Below are positions 1 to 11,306 of a DNA stretch of 64,000 nucleotides, one piece after another. The position numbers and the translations under genes are program-made. Source of the DNA: Isoetes taiwanensis (Eukaryota; Streptophyta; Lycopodiopsida; Isoetales; Isoetaceae); contig JAJEKV010000003.1 in assembly GCA_021234155.1 (NCBI GenBank), positions 18,896,386 to 18,960,385 on the forward strand, in the 5' to 3' direction. The stretch's first letter is position 1; each line of letters begins with the position of its first letter. Below the pieces are notes generated by a model. The model had not been told where the DNA came from. It searched no databases and saw only the letters and a list, made by a program, of their open reading frames with translations.

Positions 1-1312
1 TTATGGACACTCTAGCGATATAATTTGGCTGCTACAGTGGTTCTCGACCAGGAGTCTGACAACAGGGAAGGCCGATCCAGATTTTCGACTGGTTCCAGCT
101 TCAGCAAATTGACACTCAGTCATCTTAATCAAGTTACCTCTGATCCTTACTTTCAGCTATGCTCTTATAAAATCTTTAGAGTTGAACTGGATGATCAGGA
201 TGTGTCCTCAGTTCTTGTGGTGAATTACAGATACCTTCCTTTATCTATTACTAAGCTCAGTGGAGAGTCCTCCAGTGTTAAATTATCTTTCTCTAACCCT
301 TCCTTCTTCCTAAATTCAGTCTTTCTCTGGAATTCTCTTGCTCGGGATAATCCGGTTGGGTGGTGAGCTTAGCCTTGGAGGCTGGGCTTTATTATTTGAG
401 TGATCTTTTATTTGTTTACTCTTACTCAATGATTATTGTTTTACCATAAGATTTTGTATTCGTATCACTATCCTGGACGCATGAAGTTACAGTGAAGTAC
501 AATATAGTGGTTCTAGCAATTTTCTTAAGTTTTGAGATCTGACTGCTTGAGCTTCCCTGGGGATAAAAACCTCACGTGCCACATTCTTATGACATTGGTT
601 AGGCATGACATTCTTATAGCATTGTTTTGGAGATCTGAATAGACGCCAAACGTACTTTCAATATGAACCGGATCGTGCTCAAAGCATAGCTTCTTAAAAC
701 ACTTGGAACTTATCTAATTCGTTCCCAAATATAGGTAGGAGAACATTCATCATGTCAAATACGAGTTGCTTAAGAATATCTGCACTATATGACACATGGT
801 CAAAGAATAACCTCTTCTCTATCCTGGATTTGAAAGAAGCAGAATGAAGGCAGCTTAAGCTCTATATATGTCTTTCAAGAACAAAACAACTTTACTTGTT
901 TAGCATGCTCCTCTTCCATCGTTTATTCTTATGTGAGAATGAACTACCCCCATTAAAGGACTATTCCTTTTGGTGATTTTTCATAGAGGACAATGGAAAA
1001 GATGGGCAAGAATATTTATTTGAAGAAAGGAACCCTCTTAGATAGTCTGATTTTATAGATTGGATATATTTTATTTCGTAAGCTATTACGATGAAATGCA
1101 TGCAGGAGGTTGAAGATGTATTGAAAGTAGTATTCCAGCACAGAGGCGGCCTTTCAAAATGTGTAGTTTAACTTTGTCTAAAAGAAATCCTTAGGCTATC
1201 TTTGTTGGAACATGGAACCTGGCAAGACAGCAAAATGCCAAAATTCCTTGTTATTCATACCAACCATGTATGGATATGTGCACTAACATATTGTACAACG
1301 TACAAGATAAAC
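1..1312. other. Intergenic, no recognisable gene
   Basis: AT-rich sequence. A plus-strand open frame of 113 codons (25-366) begins at TTG, has no family motif I recognise and is probably chance or very decayed transposon sequence. No RNA gene or transposon end is visible. Confidence 0.4.
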
Positions 1313-1402
1313 ATAATCAACATGGAATGGTGCAAGATATCCTTAAGTAAAACAAAAATAATCAATATGGAATGGTGCAAGATATCCTTAGATAAAATAT
1401 AA
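1313..1402. repeat. Tandem duplication, 45-bp unit, two copies
   Basis: Two adjacent near-identical 45-bp units begin at 1313 and 1358. Each contains the string atggaatggtgcaagatatc, and they differ at a few positions. It looks like a simple local tandem duplication. Short open frames across it on both strands are by-products of the repeat. Confidence 0.85.
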
Positions 1403-2811
1403 ATCACATACCAGCACAGATGTACAAGCCCTTGCCCATATTGTTGTTTTGCCTGCTTGCTATAGTCATGACAATTGCACTTATGCTTCTTGTATTGATG
1501 GACCATTAGCTTTGACGTGTTTGTCCTAGCTACCTATATCTATATTAACCTATCATTGTTATCACTTATAAATCCTAAGAGATTGACCTTAACATATACC
1601 CTACCAACTTGTCATACATAAATCAACTCGCAATCCTAATCTATTTTGAATGCTCAAGGTCATCTCAATAGATATCTGAATTAGAGTTATATCAACTATG
1701 GCGAAAAACTTACCTTAGCATGTTGTGGTTCACTCCTCACCTTGAATCTGTGAGATTTACCTTTGCATGAAGCAATCAACGGTCTTTATGTGATGTAAAG
1801 GTGGCAGAATTTGCCTTGCACTTTTTCCTTTGGAGAAACACCATGCCATTCCTGTGGATACTCACATCTGGCAAGTAGTATAAGTTTGTGACACCTGTTT
1901 GTTCAACCCATTCTAATTATATGGGAGTTTGATGTATGTTACCTCATGGCAGAACTAGCAGGAAAGCAACTTCGTTCAAAGTTGCATCATACTGATTCAG
2001 AAGCATTTATAAACAAATTTGGGACATATGCTAGTTTGGCACATACAATCCTTTCCATTGTCGAATTTCATCTTTCCAACACATGCAATTGTAGCATCTT
2101 CAATTTTCAATAAATAATAAAGGTGCCAAGACTTAAAGAGCATTCTTATCTAAACATATATAAAGCAAATTCATTTGTTCTTTGATAGAATATTTCCGTC
2201 TCAAGCAAAAAACCTGAGAGCCCCACGTGTACTTTAAAAATATAGTTAAAAAAAATTAAAAAAAGTGACTGCGTGACGTCATCATTACTACCATTGCAAT
2301 CGGATTTCGATCTGAGCAATTGCATCGATTTAATTTGAAGGATGCGGGTCTGCTGGGTATGCTATAATCTCAAGTGAGCAGATCAAAATAGACCAGTTCG
2401 CCATTCTTATGCTTCAACGGAATGGGAAGGGGGTTGATTACCCACATCAACAAGCAGGGGATTTTTGAAGTTTAGTCCTGTTGATGAAAATGCTGATAGC
2501 CGCTTGAATGTCGCTGTACAGAGTTCGCAACAGCCGTCATGATTGCAAGATTGCAGAATTGACTATTCTGCTCTGTGGAGGTTTTTTTGCATGGCCGCAA
2601 ACTGCATGGCGCTCTACTGCTATTTCTCGTGCTACTTAGCTTTGATCTTCCCTAATTTGATCACCTGCAGGGGACTATTCTCTACGAAGTTTGGAGGCAT
2701 GTTGGCAATTATTGGAGATTTCTAGCAATTAATAGAGACTGGGCATGGTTTTAGACTGCAAGTAATCATATAGATAATCGCTGGGCACAGGTTTATATAG
2801 CTGAGATTTAG
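1403..2811. other. Spacer upstream of the lipase fragment
   Basis: No gene seen. A G-box-like CCCACGTG lies near 2222-2229 and a bZIP-type palindrome TGACGTCA at 2274-2281, about 540 bases before the lipase fragment. They could be promoter remnants of it or chance. A 60-codon open frame at 2543-2725 has no recognisable motif. Confidence 0.35.
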
Positions 2812-3133
2812 CTACGGCAGTGATGCAGGATGGCTATTTCAGAGCTTGGCGATATTAATAGCGCAATGGGGCTATGGCGCCTTTATGGCGGATCTGTTAG
2901 GTCATGGCCGATCAGAAGGTATCCATGGCTATGTCTATGATGTGCACAAATTTGCAGAAACTTCCCTTCTTTATTTCAAATCTGTTAGGGATTCTTTGCC
3001 ATACAAGGATCTGCCAAGGTTTCTATTTGGAGAATCCATGGGAGGAGGTATAACCCTACTTATGCATTTGCAAGATCCTGAAGGCTGGAATGGGATTATT
3101 CTTTCTGCTCCATTGTCCCTGTTAGAGTTTTGA
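2812..3133 (+). pseudogene. Monoacylglycerol lipase-like fragment (alpha/beta hydrolase)
   Basis: The frame starting at 2813 reads YGSDAGWLFQSLAILIAQWG, then ADLLGHGRSEG, then FGESMGGG. These match the oxyanion region, the LGHGRS loop and the GxSxG nucleophile elbow of plant monoacylglycerol lipase / caffeoylshikimate esterase-type hydrolases, which cleave acyl esters with a Ser-Asp-His triad. Only about 105 residues of a family usually near 300-350 are present. The first 'HG' of the HGYG motif is missing, consistent with an acceptor AG at 2810-2811. The reading stops just after SAPL, before the Asp and His regions, where homology breaks at about 3130. It joins directly to an oppositely oriented zinc-finger fragment. 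It is a truncated copy and surely not an active enzyme by itself. Confidence 0.8.
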
Positions 3134-3134
3134 G

Positions 3135-3385
3135 CATAACAACAGAGATTTGACAGGGTAAATCAACACATGGATGCTTATCCGCAGAAGAAGAGCAAGA
3201 TTCAACCCCCAAATCCGCAGAAAGAGTAATAGAAGATGCCCTTTCTTGGTCGGCAATCAGATTCCGATAACATTTGGGGCACAAATTCATGGTAGTAGTA
3301 CTTCCGAAAAGGCCACAGTTGTTAGCGCACACAACAGGGCCTTCTAAAGGCTCATAACTATTGTGGCTGGCAAGGAATACAGTGT
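3135..3385 (-). pseudogene. A20-type zinc finger fragment of a stress-associated protein (SAP)
   Basis: On the minus strand the frame through 3332 reads EPLEGPVVCANNCGLFGS and continues TTTMNLCPKCYRNL. The spacing C-x3-C-x11-C-x2-C is that of the A20 zinc finger, and the surrounding residues are those of plant A20/AN1 stress-associated proteins, which regulate ubiquitin-linked stress signalling. About 50 further codons follow, similar to the low-complexity linker of the family. The AN1 finger that should follow is absent because homology stops at about 3135, where the lipase fragment begins on the other strand. No ATG is in frame upstream, though a plausible splice acceptor ends at about 3374. 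It is a captured or orphaned exon piece, not a functional gene. Confidence 0.75.
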
Positions 3386-3437
3386 GATGCGAGAAATCAG
3401 AGCATAATAGAAATCCAGCTTACAAGCCATCGGCAAA

Positions 3438-3820
3438 TTGAGTTCTTTGAAACAGTTAAATCTATTCAACAATTCTATATATTCCGCAAGATATATGGAA
3501 ATTGAGCAATCTTACATATTTAAATTTGTCCTCGAATGGGTTCAATGCAACATTTTCTATTCTGAGAGGATGCAGAAGCTGGACCTGTCAAATAACAAAT
3601 TTACAGGAGCTATTTCAGGCCAGTTTTGTCTCTTGGAAACCTCTCCTACTTAAATCTTAGCAGCAGCGGATTTGGAAGTGTCCTGATGGATAGTTTCATC
3701 AACTGCACCGGTCTAGAGGTACTTGACCGTTCAAATAATATGTTTCATGGGTCGTTTCCTTATTTTTCCAACTCTTCTAAACTAGAAAAGGTATGGGCAA
3801 GTAATAGCTCATATACATGA
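3438..3820 (+). pseudogene. Leucine-rich repeat receptor fragment, frameshifted
   Basis: Three frames together give LRR consensus pieces: SLKQLNLFNNSIY, then (another frame) DIWKLSNLTYLNLSSNGF, then MQKLDLSNNKFTG, then GNLSYLNLSSSGF and GLEVLDRSNNMFHGSFP. The LxxLxLxxNxF spacing and the 24-residue period are typical of plant extracellular LRR receptor kinases or receptor-like proteins. At least two frame changes are needed within 380 bases, so the piece is dead. No signal peptide, membrane segment or kinase lies nearby. It sits about 50 bases from the A20 fragment. Confidence 0.75.
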
Positions 3821-4893
3821 TTTCGAAGTTGACCCTTTTACTGCACAAATATTAAAGTAAAAGGTACTGATCAATCGATCAACCACATGAATGTACTTAT
3901 CTGTATAGATACACAGAACTTATGTGAATGATATTTAGAAAGAAGACACATGCACATGTGTCCAATTGGCAAGTATGCTGATCCTTTTGCTCCTCTTTGC
4001 TACAGATTCAAAATGATATTGCAAACTTGCAACCTGGCAGAGGACTGCTTTACAAAATGCACTACTAGTTTCTGCAAAGAAGTCTAGCCTTGTGTCACAC
4101 ATTCTGGCTAAAGGTATTCCAACTTAAAATAATTTGATGGACCAGATTATGCTAAGATGTATAATGCTTTATTATTTGTCATAGAAGATCACATATGCAA
4201 CCATCTTTAATTGTTTGCGCAGAACTTTTCACATTAGAACTTTTATTGTGTCTCAGTTGTTGACACTAATATGGCTGGCAGTCTCTGACCTAGTGCTGCA
4301 GACAATAGATTCTGGCACATTAATTGAAGAGCTCTTATAAACCTGGCTGAGCTACAATTCCAAGGAACTGGCAATCATGCAATATTGGAGCTATTTACAA
4401 TATTGCTCGAAGGCATGGAAAATCAGGCCATAAGCATGGTCTATTAGTGCAGATTGACGATTGACGACGTAAACTGTCACAACTTGTATGCTAAAGATCT
4501 AATTTCCAATGCATTTGTCATCCAGAATGGCTTCCGTCATTTTCTAGCTTTATTGATGTTTTAGACACGTTTATGCCTACTGTTAATAATGGTTGTGCAT
4601 TATTGTTCCAGATAAGCAAATAATAGATGTGAGCTTAAGCCTTCTGCCATAGTTTCTGCACAAAATAGCACATAGTAATTTAAAATCTTAATATGAATTT
4701 AAATTTAAGTTTTTTTCTCTAAATTTCAAATATTTTACCGTAAACAAAGTTGCCCAGAACAAGGAGCTTCATACATAAGATAAGATCCTATGAAGTTGCT
4801 TCATATCAATCTAGAATCACTTTAGAATCACTTGGCTATTGCAGAAGAAAATGTTGGACGTTAACTGGGGTGCAACTGCATAGTTTTGAATAA
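3821..4893. other. Spacer, no recognisable gene
   Basis: AT-rich. No coding motif, and no Helitron- or MULE-like end that I could pair with one upstream of the gene-fragment patch. Confidence 0.4.
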
Positions 4894-4938
4894 GAGAAAT
4901 GTTCACGGCGGCCAAGCTGCCGCGATAAATTTCTTGTA
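4894..4938 (+). repeat. Dispersed hairpin repeat, copy 1
   Basis: Begins GAGAAATGTTC and ends GATAAATTTCTTGTA, with an inverted repeat between (ACGGCGGCC ... GCTGCCGCG). The same flanks with different stem bases recur at 10987-11023 (reverse) and 15250-15294. No similarity between copies extends outside about 45 bases. Confidence 0.7.
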
Positions 4939-5376
4939 TAGTTTATTGGATTCATGTTTGCAAGAAAATACATCTTTTGACGTACTACTTAATTTAAGTC
5001 CACGTTGGGAAGCTTTGTACAATGTTTTGATAATTATGTTGTTTATGAAGTGTCCGCCTTTTAGAACATATAATAATGTACTATAAAATTGACATAAAAA
5101 AGACTATGGAAAAGTCTTATTATTAAAGCATGCTTCCAATCTTATTTATGCAGCTTTCCTTGATTGGGTTGATTGTCATATATCTCGTCATGAACTCCTA
5201 ATCCTCCTATTGCAATGCCCTTATATTTTGTGCTATATATCTCAGAGGAGGGAGGATAATAAATGGCATGCCTTGAGGCATCCCAAACCATAAAACGTTT
5301 TCCCATCACTACATAAAATAACTATTCAAAACGTGTAAAGAACGATAAACACACTCATAATCGAAACAACCATTTA

Positions 5377-5785
5377 GGCCCTTTTTCCACGGTAGTCTTA
5401 TTTCTGAAAGTCACATATTTTATCAAATGACGTTTGGCCACCTATTGTCTTAAAAAAATTTCACTTTTCCACTATAAAAATAAGACATGTCTTATTTAGG
5501 TTCGGAATAGGTTTGGATTGTAAATGGAGTCTTATTTTATTCCGGGGGATTTCCCCCGCCATAAAATAAGACACCTAGTCTTATTTGAAATATAACTAAA
5601 AATAAGACGTGTCTCATTTTTTCATGGTTTTCCACTAGTATTTTAGTGGTGTCATATTTTATGACTACCATGCAGTGGAAAAGCAAGATTCAATTTGTGT
5701 GTCTTATTTTTAGCTCTAGAGTCACAAATGGTGTCATATATGGTATATGGCAGTCGTATTTTGCGACTGCTGTGGAAAAAGGGCC
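5377..5785. mobile_element. Tourist-like (PIF/Harbinger) MITE
   Basis: A 409-bp non-coding element has terminal inverted repeats beginning GGCCCTTTTTCCAC and ending GTGGAAAAAGGGCC, flanked by 3-bp target duplications TTA (5374-5376 and 5786-5788). A 3-bp TTA/TAA duplication is the signature of PIF/Harbinger elements. The inside repeats the words TAAGAC and GTCTTATTT many times in both orientations, so it can fold extensively. It encodes no protein and would have depended on transposase made elsewhere. Confidence 0.85.
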
Positions 5786-5788
5786 TTA

Positions 5789-6135
5789 GAATGCTTAGTT
5801 CAAGAATTCCCTTTGCACCTTGAATTTTAAACTAGAACAAATTAATAGCATTTCTCTCACCCTTCAAATCCCACTCCCACCCTTATCCCCAAGCCTGCCC
5901 TATTGCTAGTTGTTTGCAATTTTTTTTTTCTATTATAGAAATGGGTTCTTCAAGTGAAGTGACAATTAAGTGAGAGTGTTTGCAAGCTAGAATGGTTTTA
6001 ATTTTAGTACAAAATGAGTAAGTGCTTACTTTTCTTTTAACGCTCATGAGGACACAACACCTTGTTTTCAATTGCTTGAAGAAAAATGACGGGAACGTCA
6101 ACTAGTTGCTTAATTGGCCAACTCATGAAATGCAA
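5789..6135. other. Spacer, no recognisable gene
   Basis: AT-rich sequence between the MITE and the LINE 3' end. Nothing recognisable on either strand. Confidence 0.4.
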
Positions 6136-7063
6136 ATCTAGAAAAGTGAATAATTTTAATTTAATTTAATGTATTGATCAAGCCATTTAGGCCCCCAGGC
6201 CTCTATGGCAAAAAAGTACAGTACAATAATAGCACTTAATCCAAAGCGCCACCAATGTCAAAATTATTCATGAGAGTGAATAAAGCAATTATCTCATCTC
6301 TCTCTTTCCATATACTACACAGATATGAGCTAAGAATATGTGCCGGAAGTTGTAGAAGTTCTTTCAATGAGGCAGCAGTAACTGCATAGTTTGCCCTTAT
6401 GTGCTCATAGGCTGAGCATTCCAAAAAAGTATGCTGCTCAGTTTCTACTACAATATCAAAGCATCCCAAACATAATCTTTCATTGCGAGGAGTATTATTC
6501 CATCTGCCGGTTTCAATGCATAGATTATGAGATGACAGTCTTAACTGAGAGATCACCATGCGATTCTTGCGACTGATGTTCGCTATTAGGTAAGATTGCT
6601 CTTGATAGTCATCTAGATCATTTATATCAGCCAAGTAAAACCGCTTCTTGGTATCTTTTCCATCCTCCAATGTCCACAACTTGCAGATTGCTTTCTTTGT
6701 CACAAATTCGTGAACTTCCTTAAAGTTCAATGAAGTCGGCCACGTATCTTGACTAAGCCATCTAGCTGCCCACTTACGGACATCAGCATACCAGCCCTTC
6801 CTATTAGATTGTTCCAATGCTTGCAAGGGGAACCTTGTTGATTCCATGGATAGAACGCGGTTTACATAAGTAATGGTTCTACATAGAGCTTCGGCTTCAA
6901 GAGGCAACAAACCTGCTTCCGCTAATAACATACAATAAGGTGTTTGGATCTTCACCCCAAGTTCGCCAATTAGAAATCTTTTTTGTACCTGTTCAATATC
7001 ATTCCATCCTTTTCGAGAGAGACCTGGTCCCCAAACTGGAATATGTAGCATAATAACAGGGGG
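6136..7063 (-). mobile_element. 5'-truncated RTE-like LINE, 3' half of the polyprotein
   Basis: A 271-codon frame (7051-6236) reads HIPVWGPGLS, then the block typical of the region after the reverse transcriptase palm in RTE-type LINEs (IEQVQKRFLIGELGVK, MLLAEAGLLPLEAEAL). It ends with a zinc-knuckle-like CLGC ... HTFLEC (CxxC-x8-HxxxxC). The catalytic palm with its YADD-like motif is missing, as expected for 5' truncation during target-primed insertion. The 3' UTR contains a GGCCTGGGGGCC word and ends in repeated TTAAA units at about 6136-6170, the sort of microsatellite tail RTE elements carry. Confidence 0.75.
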
Positions 7064-7898
7064 TTACTTTTAGATTTTTATACGCTTTTTCACATGGTTT
7101 TTCTATGATTTCGTTGTTGTATTCGTTGAGATGTACTAAATAGTATTTCTAGAGTGCACCTTTTATGGGCCGTTGATTTTCGTTGGTTGGAACAATCCGA
7201 GGGTTGTTGTCTTTCTCTGCATGTGTTTGTGTATGAACACTACGCATGTGTATGCATGTGCATGTGCACATGCATGTGCATGTGTGTGCATGTGTATTGT
7301 GCATGTGCAAGTGCAAGTGCATGTGCATGTGTGCATGTGTGCATATGCATGTCTACTTGCCCTCTTGGATTCTTATTGCCGGAGTGGATTTTACTACCAC
7401 GAGATGGATTTTTTGCTCACACTTACAAAGGTATTTATTTTTTAATGTTTCTTCAGTTAGCATAATGTTTTTTTTAACGAGGTATTGGTTTCCTGATTCT
7501 ACAATGTAGTGCTGCAAAACCCCCTTTTGTTTCCTTCCTAAGATTTGCTGCAGATTCAAGTTTAGGCCCTCTGTTTGCTTCCAACTCTTGGATATTCCTG
7601 GTCACGGATTGTTCATAGTAGCCCGACCTTTAGCTTCAATCAACAAACGGATTCTTATGCACACAACAGGCGGATTATTCCACGCCCTTTTCCATGTCAC
7701 GCAGATCAGTCAAATAGTGGCCACAAGAATGCATTTATATTGTAGGTTTGGAACTTTAATCGAACCATAAGGTGAATCATGCATTACCTTTAAGCTAGAG
7801 ATGGAGCATTCAAAATCATATGGATTGATAAACAATGGTGTCATTGTGAAAGAGAAATAGTTGTAGCGGAAGTAACAATATGTAGCATAATAACAGGG
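7040..7898. repeat. 22-bp exact direct repeat flanking an 815-bp segment
   Basis: The same 22 bases, containing tgtagcataataacaggg, occur at 7040-7061 (inside the LINE coding region) and at 7877-7898. Similarity ends abruptly on both sides of each copy. This could be a target duplication flanking an inserted 815-bp segment, although LINE sequence does not visibly resume after the second copy. Chance is very unlikely for 22 identical bases. Confidence 0.6.
7246..7352. repeat. (TGCATG)n / GT-rich microsatellite
   Basis: Alternating purine-pyrimidine tract of TGTGCATG-like units about 105 bases long. Open frames here (Cys/Val/His/Met-rich) are artefacts of the repeat. Confidence 0.9.
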
Positions 7899-8299
7899 TT
7901 TTTTTTTTTGTGTTGCAAATTTTATGACTTTCAGAATAATGGGATCAATCTGCTCTATTTTTATGGTAACTTTTACTTATGTTCTATTTGTTTTATTGTC
8001 ATCAAATTCAAAAGCTGCAGGTGATGAAAGCCTCAAATGAATTCTAGTTTTTTTTCTGGTTTGAATTCTAAAATTTTTGTCACACGGGGGCGTCTCTAAG
8101 GCCCAGAAGCAAAAAAAAAAAAAATTTTGCAACACAAACCATTAACATCCAACATGTAAAAATTAAATCCCCCAACACATAACAACCAACACATAACAAC
8201 CATTGACATTAACAACCAACACATAACTACCATTGACATTAATTAACACAACCATTGGGTCCAACACATTTAAATTAAAATCCCCCTTAAACCCCCTTT
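7899..8299. other. Low-complexity spacer with short tandem units
   Basis: AT-rich. From about 8172 to 8250 it carries degenerate repeats of CAACACATAACAACCA. No gene is seen. Confidence 0.5.
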
Positions 8300-8575
8300 G
8301 GTTTGGGTGCATATTCACACGGGGGGTGACGTAGGAGGGCAGCGAGAGCCCTCATAATTGTATTTTGCACGTACGAAAACAACATCATATAGTATTCCGC
8401 TTGAAATCTTATAGTATTTTGCGAATCTTGTTATACAGTATAGCAAATTTTGTACTTGCATACCCCACAAACGAGGAACTTTACGTACGGTATAGATTAA
8501 GGAATAAGGGGTGAATATGCCTATCCAACAGCTCTCGTTGCCCGGAGTCACCCCCGTGCACTTGCACACCAAAAA
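8300..8575. mobile_element. Probable MITE with long imperfect terminal inverted repeats
   Basis: The left end (about 8300-8349) and right end (about 8531-8575) are imperfect inverted copies. The best-matched core is CACGGGGGGTGAC ... CAGCGAGAGC on the left against GCTCTCGTTG ... GTCACCCCCGTG on the right. The interior is about 180 bases and non-coding. Target duplications are not clear, so the superfamily cannot be named. Confidence 0.55.
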
Positions 8576-9044
8576 GTAATACTAAGGAAGATCACTGGCC
8601 ATAAAATAGTGTTTGTCTAGTTATCTAACACATGTAATTCTTATTGGCAAGATGCCTTTCAAATTTAACAGCGACACCTCTATGTTTTGGCATATTCCGT
8701 GCTTCGAGGCGCAAAAAATAGCATTGTTGGGGGGGGGGAAGAAAAGAAGCTAATGCCACAATAATTTTTTCTGAGGTGGAGGTGCTACGTGGATAGGCTA
8801 GAATTGCAAGAAAGGATGTAGGCTTGGTTGGGCTGGCATGCCAAAAAAAAAAAGAAGGGGCTCGGCCAACAATGCCACAATTTTTCTCTGGCCAATTCTG
8901 TGTCGCCGCTTCCGAGAAATTCTGGCATGGCAATTCTGGTAGTCCATTCTTAATGGCTTCGGCTTTTCCTAATCTTGCCGTGGCCAGCTGTTCGACCGGC
9001 CTCTGTTTTGCAAGATAGAGTTTTTTTTTTTTTTTTTTTTTTTT
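8576..9044. other. Spacer ending in a long poly(T) run
   Basis: No gene recognised. A G run lies near 8730 and a poly(T) run of about 25 at 9019-9044 could be the tail of a decayed minus-strand retroposon. I see no matching coding sequence to the right. Confidence 0.4.
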
Positions 9045-10986
9045 AAGCTTTGAACTTTAACATGGCGGTGCATATTGAGATTCTACTCTTTTAAGAACAC
9101 CTGACCTTGGTAGAATATTGTGAGAGGAGCAATGTGAACTCTAGAGCTTTTCGTTCTTCTCATATTTTGTGGAGATTAGACGGAGTGCACGCCCATGTTA
9201 ACTCCATGTGAGGCAGGTCAAAGGTTAACACTTGAATCTGATCAAGAAGAGGTTGATCCTACAATTTATAGACATATGGTTGGAGGTTTGATCCTGACAT
9301 CAAAACTTACAAGCTACTTCTAGCATTAGCACAATTGAAGCAGAGTTAACGGCTTTGTGCACATGCAATAGGCTCATGTGTTCAAAGCAAAGCGGACGCA
9401 CTTTTTTTGCACTTCATATTCTGCCTTTATATATTACTTATACTGGTCACTTTTATCATTCTTTTCCTTCGCAGAGAGATTCACGAGGAGTAACATGTAA
9501 TAATAAAGTGGTCACTTCTAAAGTCTGGTGGCCTATGTCATCCGTGAACTGGAGACACTGAACACCCATAGGATGTTGTTTCCTTTCCTGCCAGAGGTCT
9601 TGAACTTTCTGTCGAATTACATATCTCAATCAGTTGGATTTTTCAAGCTTCTTGAGGCTCATATTCATTGTATAATGGTGATTATTACTTACTATTGCAT
9701 TCACCCATGAATAATTTTCTGAGCTACTAGTCGGATTTAGAACAGACAGTTGAAATGACTTGCTTGTGTCTGAAGTGCTTACATTGATTTTCCATTGGAG
9801 GTTGTAGAATTGGAGTTTGAGATGCCAACAGAAGCATAACACTTTTTGCACCCCACAATTTATTGGAAGGCAACCTGGAATCTTGACATGAATAAAGTAT
9901 GCATGGATCCTACCCTACCCACAAACCTACAATGTGTCATTGGTTTCTAAGTGACCATGGCACCAGCACAGGTGTATTGTGATAACAATGATGCAATTTA
10001 TCATGCAAAGTATTTACAACATGGTGTTGGCCAAGACATCTTTGCCCAAACCAAGTCATAACATGAGGTCTAATTCAATCTATTTGCAAACCTCAGAGAT
10101 TAAAATTAGTTTGGAAAGCATCTCACCAGGTAAAATAGTTGTCAATACTTTACAGGCCATTGAAAGAGAGACATCCAAGCAATATATATGTAAGGTTGTG
10201 CTTTAAGAAGGTTGGACAATCTAACTTACCCGCAAGTAATGGCGGTTGTAGTTGACAAACGATGTTAGTACCAATGTGATTTGAGCAATGTGATATGTTC
10301 AAATATGGCAGCCACCCATCCTGGCTATAAAATTCCAACAATTCCAATTTCCTATAGTCCAATACTTTGTACAGCATAGTAGGCTTTTTAAGAACTTAAA
10401 CTGCAGGAAGGTGCTTTTTTATATCCTTCTGTTTACACACAAGCCTGTTTTTGGTTTTTAACACAGACAATTCTAAACTGCATGACTGTATTCTATCATG
10501 AATATAGATGTTATGATCCAGGTGCAAATTATCAAGGCAGAGTAGGCTGGGCCAAAGATCTGAACTACAATGAGGTGAATCTAACCATATCCCTTTAGCC
10601 GGGCTATTCAATACAGTTGACAACACTAATTTAATGTAGACACAAATGCCTCAGACTTATTGAATGGGATTGTTGTTGACAAAGCTTTTACATTGTTCGA
10701 GCTTGGAAAGAAGTACCCATTATAGAAAATTTGATTGATGTGTTTTTTGTAGAAAATTTATTCTTTGAATATGCAACATAGAGCATTCTACAGGTGTTTG
10801 CTATTGGCAGAATGTTTGTTAGGATGCAATTGCATGGAATATATCTTTTTCTAGATTGTGCAGCCATGGCAATCCAACAAGTGCCTAGAACAGTGTATGC
10901 TCACTGAGATAAGAAAATTTTTTGTGTACCCAATAACGTCTTCCATTATTTTGTTCAAAGTTACTGCATGTTATGCAAATTATATA
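9045..10986. other. Spacer, no recognisable gene
   Basis: Several short open frames (for example 9979-10206 plus and 10396-10626 minus) show no family motif that I trust. Nothing else found. Confidence 0.35.
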
Positions 10987-11023
10987 TACAAGAAACTTAT
11001 CGCGGCCGCCGCGAACATTTCTC
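10987..11023 (-). repeat. Dispersed hairpin repeat, copy 2
   Basis: On the minus strand it reads GAGAAATGTTCG, then the stem CGCGGCGGCCGCG, then GATAAGTTTCTTGTA. Same flanks as the copies at 4894 and 15250 but a shorter, differently sequenced, still self-complementary stem. Confidence 0.7.
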
Positions 11024-11306
11024 TTTCCAGCCCTTAAGAAATCGACTAACGTGCAACATCCCGCTATTCTACCAAGGTGAACAAGTTACAATTTTTTTCT
11101 TTCAAATCGCAATGGCTTAAAAGTAATGTTTAGGTTCTCTTCACCAATCAAATTTGCTGAGCATCTGTAATTACTTGGAATTAGTTCTAAATCCAATTAT
11201 TATGGAGGGCATTTTAATGCAAACTTTCTCAATTCAAACTCTAACAGAAAAGGATGTAGTCGAAAAAACCTAAATGTTTGTTCCATGACTTCATAAAAAA
11301 ACTACA

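Noticed and set aside
4894-4938. Helitron 3' end hairpin closing the gene-fragment patch
   Set aside because: A GC hairpin is present, but no CTRR terminus follows within about 15 bases, and the other two copies are not near gene fragments.
7154-7509. Overlapping Cys/His/Met-rich open frames
   Set aside because: They are translations of the TGCATG microsatellite in three frames.
8315-8572. 85-codon minus-strand gene
   Set aside because: It spans the MITE from end to end; the frame is incidental.
9961-10060. Copia RNase H fragment (YCDNNDAIYHAK)
   Set aside because: The resemblance to the YCDNxxAI motif is one short word. The following sequence does not match the family.
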